From: Candidatus Gastranaerophilales bacterium
GTDB lineage: Bacteria > Cyanobacteriota > Vampirovibrionia > Gastranaerophilales > Gastranaerophilaceae
Direction of reading: 5' to 3'
NCBI GenBank assembly: GCA_900769355.1
Contig: CAAGGG010000037.1
Span: forward strand, 1-27,719
DNA: 27,719 bases
Shown: piece by piece, positions 23,487 through 27,719 of the stretch
Layout: every line of letters starts with the position of its first letter
How positions within the stretch are numbered: the stretch's first letter is position 1
The notes under the pieces: generated by a model
Databases searched by the model: none
What the model saw: the letters and a program-made list of their open reading frames with translations, nothing else
What the model was told of the DNA's origin: nothing
Position numbers and translations under genes: made by a program

Positions 23487-24046
23487 TATACTGTCATAAC
23501 CTCTTTTTCTTTGTCTGTAACAGCTTTGTCAATAATTCCGGTGTATTTATCCGTTAGTTTTTGAATTTTATCCTGATTGTCTTTTACCATATCTTCAGGA
23601 AGATTTTCACTTTTTTCGATTTTTTTCAATTCGTCAGTCATATCACGACGAATATTTCTAACAGCAACTTTAGCTTCTTCACCGATTTTTTTAACGTCTT
23701 TTGCTGTTTCACGTCTTCTTTCTTCTGTCAAAGGCGGGAACGGAAGACGGATACAAATACCGTCACTGTTTGGAGTAATACCGATTTCTGCCTTGATAAT
23801 AGCTTTTTCTATTTCTTTCAAAATAGTTTTGTCATAAGGTGTGATAACAAGAGTTGTACCGTCTTGAACAGTAACCTGCGACATTTGTCTTAGCGGAGTT
23901 GGAGCTCCATAATAGTCAACCAAAACTTTGTCCAAAATCATCGGATTAGCTCTGCCTGAACGGATAGACCCAAATTCTTTGTGAAGCTGTGTGATAGATT
24001 TTTCCATCTTTTCTTCACCGAACAAAAATAGTTCTTCAAGTTCCAT
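23486..24046 (-). CDS. frr: ribosome recycling factor
   Basis: 186-aa tRNA-mimic that splits post-termination ribosomes together with EF-G. Seen: the helical opening EEKMEKSITQLHKEFGSIRSGRANP, YYGAPTPLRQMSQV, DKTILKEIEKAI, and LPFPPLTEERRRE, then the long C-terminal helices. Normal length. It lies 36 bp after pyrH, the usual order. Confidence 0.98.
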   Translation of the reverse strand: MELEELFLFGEEKMEKSITQLHKEFGSIRSGRANPMILDKVLVDYYGAPTPLRQMSQVTVQDGTTLVITPYDKTILKEIEKAIIKAEIGITPNSDGICIRLPFPPLTEERRRETAKDVKKIGEEAKVAVRNIRRDMTDELKKIEKSENLPEDMVKDNQDKIQKLTDKYTGIIDKAVTDKEKEVMTV

Positions 24047-24082
24047 TTTTACCTCTTTCTTTATGTTTCAATTTTACAATTA

Positions 24083-24793
24083 CTAATTTATATAAGTTCC
24101 GATTTCTTTACCGTTTAAGATATCTGTAATACCGTCTTTTGCATCAAAATCAAATACAACAATCGGAATATTGTTTTGTTTACACAACGCACAAGCTGAC
24201 GTATCCATAACTTTCAAGCCATTGATAATAATGTCGTCATAAGTTATTTTTTCTAACTTTTTGGCATTCGGATTTGTTTTTGGATCATCTGTATAAACTC
24301 CATCAACTCCATTTTTAGCCATAAGCATAGCTTCTGCATTAATTTCAGATGCTCTCAAAGCTGCAGCCGTATCTGTCGTAAAAAACGGATTACCTGTTCC
24401 TGCTGCAAAAATAACAACTCTACCTTTTTCCAAATGTCTGATTGCACGATATCTGATATAAGGTTCCGCAATTTGATTCATAGCAATTGCACTTTGAATC
24501 CTGCAAGGAATGTTCATTTGATTTAATGTACTTTGGAGAGCAACCGCGTTCATTACAGTTGCAAGCATTCCAACATAATCACCAGATGCTTGATCCATGC
24601 CAAGTTTTGCACTATTTCTCATGCCTCTAAAAATGTTTCCGCCACCAACAACGACAGCGATTTCTGCACCAAGCTTGCGAGCTTTTTCAATTTCTTCCGC
24701 AATCATTTTAACTGGTTTTTGGTCAATCCCAAACTGCTGATCTCCCAAAAGTGCCTCTCCGCTTATTTTTAATAAAATTCTCTTATATTTCAT
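24083..24793 (-). CDS. pyrH: uridylate kinase
   Basis: 236-aa amino-acid-kinase-fold enzyme phosphorylating UMP to UDP. The ATG at 24793 (GAGG 6 nt upstream, MKYKRILLKISGEALLG) is preferred over an upstream start at 24829. Motifs: LKISGEALLG, VVVGGGNIFRG, AAGTGNPFFTTDTAAALRA and VYTDDPKTNP. First gene of pyrH-frr-cdsA-rnc-rpe; tsf and rpsB are not adjacent. Confidence 0.97.
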   Translation of the reverse strand: MKYKRILLKISGEALLGDQQFGIDQKPVKMIAEEIEKARKLGAEIAVVVGGGNIFRGMRNSAKLGMDQASGDYVGMLATVMNAVALQSTLNQMNIPCRIQSAIAMNQIAEPYIRYRAIRHLEKGRVVIFAAGTGNPFFTTDTAAALRASEINAEAMLMAKNGVDGVYTDDPKTNPNAKKLEKITYDDIIINGLKVMDTSACALCKQNNIPIVVFDFDAKDGITDILNGKEIGTYIN

Positions 24794-24812
24794 TGGATAC
24801 CTCTTTTTCAAA

Positions 24813-24841
24813 ATATTACCCCAAAACAAGGATATTGTAAA
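24813..24841 (-). promoter_or_regulatory. promoter of the pyrH operon
   Basis: Minus strand TTTACA (24836-24841), 17-bp spacer, TAATAT (24813-24818), giving a leader of about 13 nt before the ribosome site region. Confidence 0.65.
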
Positions 24842-24899
24842 GCTGTTTACAAAGAAATATCTATAAATTAACGGTTAATATTGCTTGAAAATTACGGAG

Positions 24900-25150
24900 T
24901 CAAATCGCCACGATAGCGAAATGAACAATAACTTGTTAGTGAAACAAACAGCAAAACAGTCATTGTTTGAGCGGGAAAGTTATACGATAATCTGGATTGT
25001 TTGCGAGTGTGGAGCCACATTCGCGTTAAACGTGACTCAGTGTTGCCAGAAAAATCTTACAGACCGCCTGAGTTTTCTGGGAACAGCTCCGCACTCCGCT
25101 CTTGTGGCGCGAGTTTGACTGTTTTAAGTTGAGCTTACAAGTTATTAGTG
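24900..25150. other. large nested inverted repeat, candidate structured RNA or non-autonomous element
   Basis: Five nested complementary pairs: 24927-24936/25137-25146 (AATAACTTGT), 24953-24962/25116-25125 (AAAACAGTCA), 24969-24973/25097-25101 (GAGCG), 25005-25015/25086-25096 (11 pairs with one G-U or T-G) and 25042-25053/25073-25084 (GTT, one mismatch, CCAGAAAA). Side hairpins sit in the internal loops. The tract is visibly richer in GC than the flanks and carries no convincing gene. It occupies most of the roughly 530-bp gap between pyrH and the RHH gene. Strand of transcription, if any, is unknown. Confidence 0.6.
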
Positions 25151-25174
25151 AATGAAGCGTGTGGCTGGTTTTGT

Positions 25175-25218
25175 GGAACTTTTTACACAAAAAGTTCCCG
25201 CTGTCCGCGCAGGACATG
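25175..25218. other. two hairpins next to the large palindrome
   Basis: A perfect 10-bp stem GGAACTTTTT-ACAC-AAAAAGTTCC (25175-25198), then TGTCC-GCGCA-GGACA (25203-25217). They may mark the right border of the neighbouring element. Confidence 0.55.
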
Positions 25219-25372
25219 ACATATTAAGTTTTATTAACACCATAAAACTTCCTGATATCAATACTTTCCGAAACTTGTATATATTTTTTGTATAAAAAAT
25301 AGCACTTTTTTAAATCAAATTGTTTTTATTAAAATATAGCGAACTGTTAATAGATAAAGAAAAGGAGAATAT

Positions 25373-25561
25373 ATGGCACGAGTACTAATTTCAATGCCCG
25401 AAGAATTTTTACAAAGAATTGATCAAGTTGCAGATGGAGAAAACAGATCTCGCAGTGAGCTAATCCGAGAAGCTCTCAGAACGTACATTTACAAGCAAAA
25501 AGTTCGACAATCAACAACTTCCGCTAAAAATGCAGAATTGCTTGAAGCTTTGTTAGAGTAA
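25373..25561 (+). CDS. ribbon-helix-helix (CopG-type) DNA-binding protein
   Basis: 62 aa. The N-terminus MARVLISMPEEFLQRID forms the DNA-contacting ribbon, followed by the two helices GENRSRSELIREALRTYIYK with the typical RSRSELIREA turn. This resembles MazE/EndoAI-type antitoxins and CopG repressors. AAAGGAG precedes the ATG and a strong terminator follows the stop at once. No toxin gene is next to it, so a stand-alone regulator is more likely than a toxin-antitoxin pair. Likely dimeric and autoregulatory by family. Confidence 0.88.
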   Translation: MARVLISMPEEFLQRIDQVADGENRSRSELIREALRTYIYKQKVRQSTTSAKNAELLEALLE

Positions 25562-25583
25562 GACCACGAAAGTGGTCTTTTTT
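25560..25583 (+). terminator. terminator of the RHH gene
   Basis: AAGACCAC-GAAA-GTGGTCTT, a GNRA-type tetraloop stem followed by a T run; it starts within the stop codon. Confidence 0.92.
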
Positions 25584-25587
25584 GTTT

Positions 25588-25700
25588 GGTGAATAGTAAG
25601 TAGTGAATAGTGAAAAGTCCAAAACAGGTGCTATCGCACCAAAAGTTATTTTCGAACAAAGTGAGCTATATGCACTATTCACTATTCACTACTCACTCAT
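25588..25700. repeat. heptamer-repeat inverted element upstream of the GntR-like gene
   Basis: Left arm (25588-25618) of AGTGAAT/AGTAAGT-type units; right arm (25673-25700) of the inverse units CACTATT, CACTACT, CACTCAT. In the centre a hairpin GGTGC-TATC-GCACC (25627-25640). Same unit family as 5516-5595 and 27588-27617. Confidence 0.82.
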
Positions 25701-25737
25701 ATTGTAAACTTTCCTTCACAAACTCGCAAAATTTTTC

Positions 25738-25766
25738 TTGCTGTTTTTTTATAAATAGTGTATTAT
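25738..25766 (+). promoter_or_regulatory. candidate promoter of the GntR-like gene
   Basis: TTGCTG (25738-25743), 17-bp spacer containing a T7 run, TATTAT (25761-25766), about 20 bp before the start codon. Confidence 0.5.
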
Positions 25767-25787
25767 TAAATCCAGAGGTAAGTGTGT

Positions 25788-26927
25788 ATGAAAAAATATA
25801 TTCGCCCACAAAAAGGCAATTTGCATAAGATTAAAGTTAGTGATATCAATTTTCCGCTTCCGGAACTTAAAGTTCATAAGGAATCAAAAGCCGTTACGCT
25901 TGGGAAATGGTTTATCAAATGGATTGAAAATGACGAAAACGTAAAACCAAACTACTTGTTGCCGTCAAAACCTGAACTTGCTTACATGCTCGGGGTCAGC
26001 ATCGGAACTGTTCAAAACGCAATCAGATATATTGAAGATCTCGGTTATGTTGAAGCCAAACAATGTATGGGGACACTTATTAAGGACAGAAACGGTGAAG
26101 ATGTAGAAGTTCGAAAGAAAACTGCAAAACGAGAAGTTGCTGTTAATTCAATAAAACAATACATTATTGACAACAAACTTCAAGTAGGTTCTATCCTTCC
26201 GGCATCAAGAAATCTTGCAGATACTCTAGGATATTCAGACAACACAACAAGACTTGCTCTTGAACAACTTGGCGTTGATGGAGTTCTTAAACATAAATTC
26301 AAATATTCACACGAAAGCGGTTGGCATGTTATGACTCTTGATTTTAAGCTAGATAATTCGATTTCTGCGGACCAAACTCTTGTAAAAAAAGTTGAAGAAG
26401 ATTTAAAAAATTATATTACTCAGAACCTAAAAGTTGGCGACCGAATTCCGGCACACGGCGAGTTGTCAAAACTCTTCTGCGCAAGTGGAAAAACTGTTCA
26501 TGATGCGCTTCAAAATCTTATTGACGAAAGAATTTTGTTGCCACGTAGAGGCCGCTATGGCACAACTGTAATAAGAATGCCAAACGACTATTCTATGAAC
26601 GAAAAGAAGGAAACATCGATTTTTGCCCCGGCTCCTGATACTGCGTTCTACTACTACGAAAGAACACAAAACCATATCAAAAAGCTTATAGCAGAAAATT
26701 ATGCAATCGGTTCAAAACTTCCATCAATTCACGAATTTGCCAAACAGCTTGACTTGAGTCCGAACACTATCCGAAAAGCGTTCAATAACCTTGCAAAAGA
26801 AGGTTACTTGGCGTTTTCAAGAGGACGTTACGGCGGAACTTTTGTGATTGATATTCCGGAAACCGAAGAACAAGCGTTCAAATGGCTTGCCGTAAATCCA
26901 AAATACGCAGAAGTTTTGGATAATTAA
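25788..26927 (+). CDS. GntR-like protein with four tandem winged-helix domains
   Basis: 379 aa from the ATG at 25788 (GAGG 9 nt upstream; the GTG at 25782 is too close). The sequence divides into four units that each look like a GntR winged helix: about 36-98 (LLPSKPELAYMLGVS..TVQNAIRYIEDLGYV), 114-182 (ILPASRNLADTLGYSDNTTR), 196-263 (RIPAHGELSKLF..KTVHDALQNL, wing RRGRYGTTVI) and 288-354 (KLPSIHEFAKQLDLSPNTIR, wing SRGRYGGTFVI). Each begins with an amphipathic helix followed by G-x-x-(L/I)P. No FCD, UTRA or aminotransferase effector domain remains. Family knowledge: GntR regulators normally have one such domain plus an effector domain. I infer a multi-site DNA-binding protein, perhaps architectural. 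The stop codon overlaps the convergent pseudopilin stop. Confidence 0.85.
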   Translation: MKKYIRPQKGNLHKIKVSDINFPLPELKVHKESKAVTLGKWFIKWIENDENVKPNYLLPSKPELAYMLGVSIGTVQNAIRYIEDLGYVEAKQCMGTLIKDRNGEDVEVRKKTAKREVAVNSIKQYIIDNKLQVGSILPASRNLADTLGYSDNTTRLALEQLGVDGVLKHKFKYSHESGWHVMTLDFKLDNSISADQTLVKKVEEDLKNYITQNLKVGDRIPAHGELSKLFCASGKTVHDALQNLIDERILLPRRGRYGTTVIRMPNDYSMNEKKETSIFAPAPDTAFYYYERTQNHIKKLIAENYAIGSKLPSIHEFAKQLDLSPNTIRKAFNNLAKEGYLAFSRGRYGGTFVIDIPETEEQAFKWLAVNPKYAEVLDN

Positions 26928-27640
26928 TAAGGATATGTAATCTTCCACCCATCTTGCATGATTTTGGCTGCACAATATTGCCCATCTCTTTGGCAAACAT
27001 TACTTACCGTATTGGCAGGTTGTTGATAGCCGGAAGGTAAGATGCCTTTCCCTGGAACTCGATGGAACAGAAAAACATCTTTACCAATGATATTTGGGGA
27101 TTTACCACCATTTATATCGATATACACTATACTTTGCGGAATAATAACACCAGCTCCACCCGCTATTATAAACCAGTAAAAAACTCCATCAGGCATATAA
27201 AATGCAAAACGATCTCTCTTTAAGCTATTTGAATCCATTGATGTTTGGATATAAGCACCATTTAAAAATTTGTAAGGGGGATTACTTTTGTACCCACATT
27301 CTTGATATGAAAAGCACTGCGTTGCACCATTTAGATATGGTTTGAAATATTTTTCAAAATATGACTGAGAACCGGTTACAACCGGATCGTCCCAAAATTC
27401 AGATGACTCATTGGCAGCCTCTGACTGTTTGAAGGCGTTATTAATCGTAGAATATGTTTTTTGTAACTTTGAAACAGTAACTTGTTTTTTGTAATTGGAA
27501 ATAATCGTTGGGAGCGTCAAGGCTGCAACAACACCTATTATGCCGAGGGTGATTAAAACCTCAGCTAAGGTAAACGCGGATTTCTTTAGTGAATTGTGAA
27601 TAGTGAGTGGTGAATAGACCGTTTCGGTTAAATTGTTCAT
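26924..27640 (-). CDS. pseudopilin whose leader peptide contains a heptamer repeat
   Basis: 238 aa. AAGGAG stands 5 nt before the ATG at 27640. The leader (MNNLTETVYSPLTIHNSLKKSA) is cleaved before Phe23 in A|FTLAEVLITLGIIGVVAA, Glu27 at +5; the hydrophobic stalk runs to about residue 44. The globular part has Cys109/Cys115, DINGGKSPNIIGKDVF (175-190), Cys216/Cys223 and the end KIMQDGWKITY, close to the 11866 gene. Leader residues 8-17 (VYSPLTIHNS) are encoded by heptamer-repeat DNA. Function by family: filament subunit of a type IV pilus or type II secretion-like system; the machinery is not in this window. Confidence 0.88.
   Translation of the reverse strand: MNNLTETVYSPLTIHNSLKKSAFTLAEVLITLGIIGVVAALTLPTIISNYKKQVTVSKLQKTYSTINNAFKQSEAANESSEFWDDPVVTGSQSYFEKYFKPYLNGATQCFSYQECGYKSNPPYKFLNGAYIQTSMDSNSLKRDRFAFYMPDGVFYWFIIAGGAGVIIPQSIVYIDINGGKSPNIIGKDVFLFHRVPGKGILPSGYQQPANTVSNVCQRDGQYCAAKIMQDGWKITYPY
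27588..27617. repeat. heptamer-repeat arm inside a coding region
   Basis: Four units AGTGAAT, TGTGAAT, AGTGAGT, GGTGAAT on the plus strand, the same units as the arms at 5516-5595 and 25588-25700, here without a visible opposite arm and lying in the pseudopilin leader. Confidence 0.75.
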
Positions 27641-27675
27641 AGTTTCTCCTTGTAATTTTATTTGATTATTAATAG

Positions 27676-27719
27676 ACTGGATTCCATCGCTGTCGCTCGG
27701 AATGACGATAGATAGCGGT
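27676..27719. repeat. possible dispersed palindromic repeat cut by the right edge
   Basis: GGATTCCATCGCTGTCGCTCGGAATGACG-type sequence with ATTCC/GGAAT ends, a form often seen as a dispersed intergenic repeat. No second copy is in this window, so the call rests on resemblance only. Confidence 0.35.

Noticed and set aside
24927..25146. 6S RNA or tmRNA
   Set aside because: Length and hairpin shape are roughly like 6S, but I could not identify a convincing central bubble or promoter-like sequence, and no tRNA-like ends or tag frame for tmRNA.
24885..25217. Short open frames on both strands across the large palindrome (77 and 63 aa)
   Set aside because: They have no ribosome site, give Cys/Ser-rich unstructured products and follow the inverted-repeat structure; the palindrome explains the region better.
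25373..25561. Toxin-antitoxin operon
   Set aside because: A terminator starts within the RHH stop codon and the next gene is a winged-helix protein, not a toxin.

Overview
The window is AT-rich (about one third GC by eye) and densely coded on both strands. It looks like a chromosomal segment of a Gram-negative-type bacterium with peptidoglycan. Four proteins carry, or are framed to carry, a class III prepilin signal of the A|FTLAEVLITLGIIGVVAA type with a shared C-terminal motif. Together with the RNase Y/YmdB pair, the gene set and the base composition, this suggests a gut member of the Vampirovibrionia (Candidatus Gastranaerophilales, Melainabacteria). That assignment is inferred from protein style, not from a marker-gene comparison.

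Layout, left to right. Bases 1-210 hold the promoter-proximal end of a minus-strand reading frame interrupted at a G10 tract. A minus-strand HU gene follows, then a plus-strand membrane glycosyltransferase-apt pair and an unrecognised 261-aa protein. Next is a plus-strand cluster of rny (RNase Y), ymdB, a PHP phosphoesterase and a pilin-like protein without a prepilin signal, then pepA with its own strong promoter. The minus-strand amidase gene, rpmI-rplT, a plus-strand pseudopilin, and the compact minus-strand cluster murC-murB-ddl-ftsQ-nadE follow (peptidoglycan precursors, divisome, NAD). A MarR-like gene lies just upstream of that cluster.

Bases 18.9-21.3 kb hold small genes: a one-TM 65-aa protein, a pseudopilin whose start region is frame-interrupted at a G9 tract, a 58-aa gene with its own terminator, and a 167-aa acidic protein. 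The minus-strand operon pyrH-frr-cdsA-rnc-rpe has a good promoter. Upstream of pyrH is a gene-free 0.5-kb stretch with a large nested inverted repeat. The right end holds a ribbon-helix-helix gene, a heptamer-repeat element, a protein that reads as four tandem GntR-type winged helices, and another pseudopilin.

Most noteworthy: (1) the four-winged-helix GntR-like protein with no effector domain; (2) two reading frames sharing a palindromic leader repeat that ends in a G9/G10 tract, each one base from being open, which suggests phase-variable pseudopilins or a shared homopolymer error; (3) a heptamer-repeat element family, one copy of which is translated inside a pseudopilin leader; (4) the 220-bp nested palindrome, a candidate structured RNA or non-autonomous element; (5) NadE with a shortened, apparently inactive glutaminase domain, and RNase III with Cys at a conserved metal-binding Asp position. 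No tRNA, rRNA, CRISPR array, transposase or phage gene was seen.
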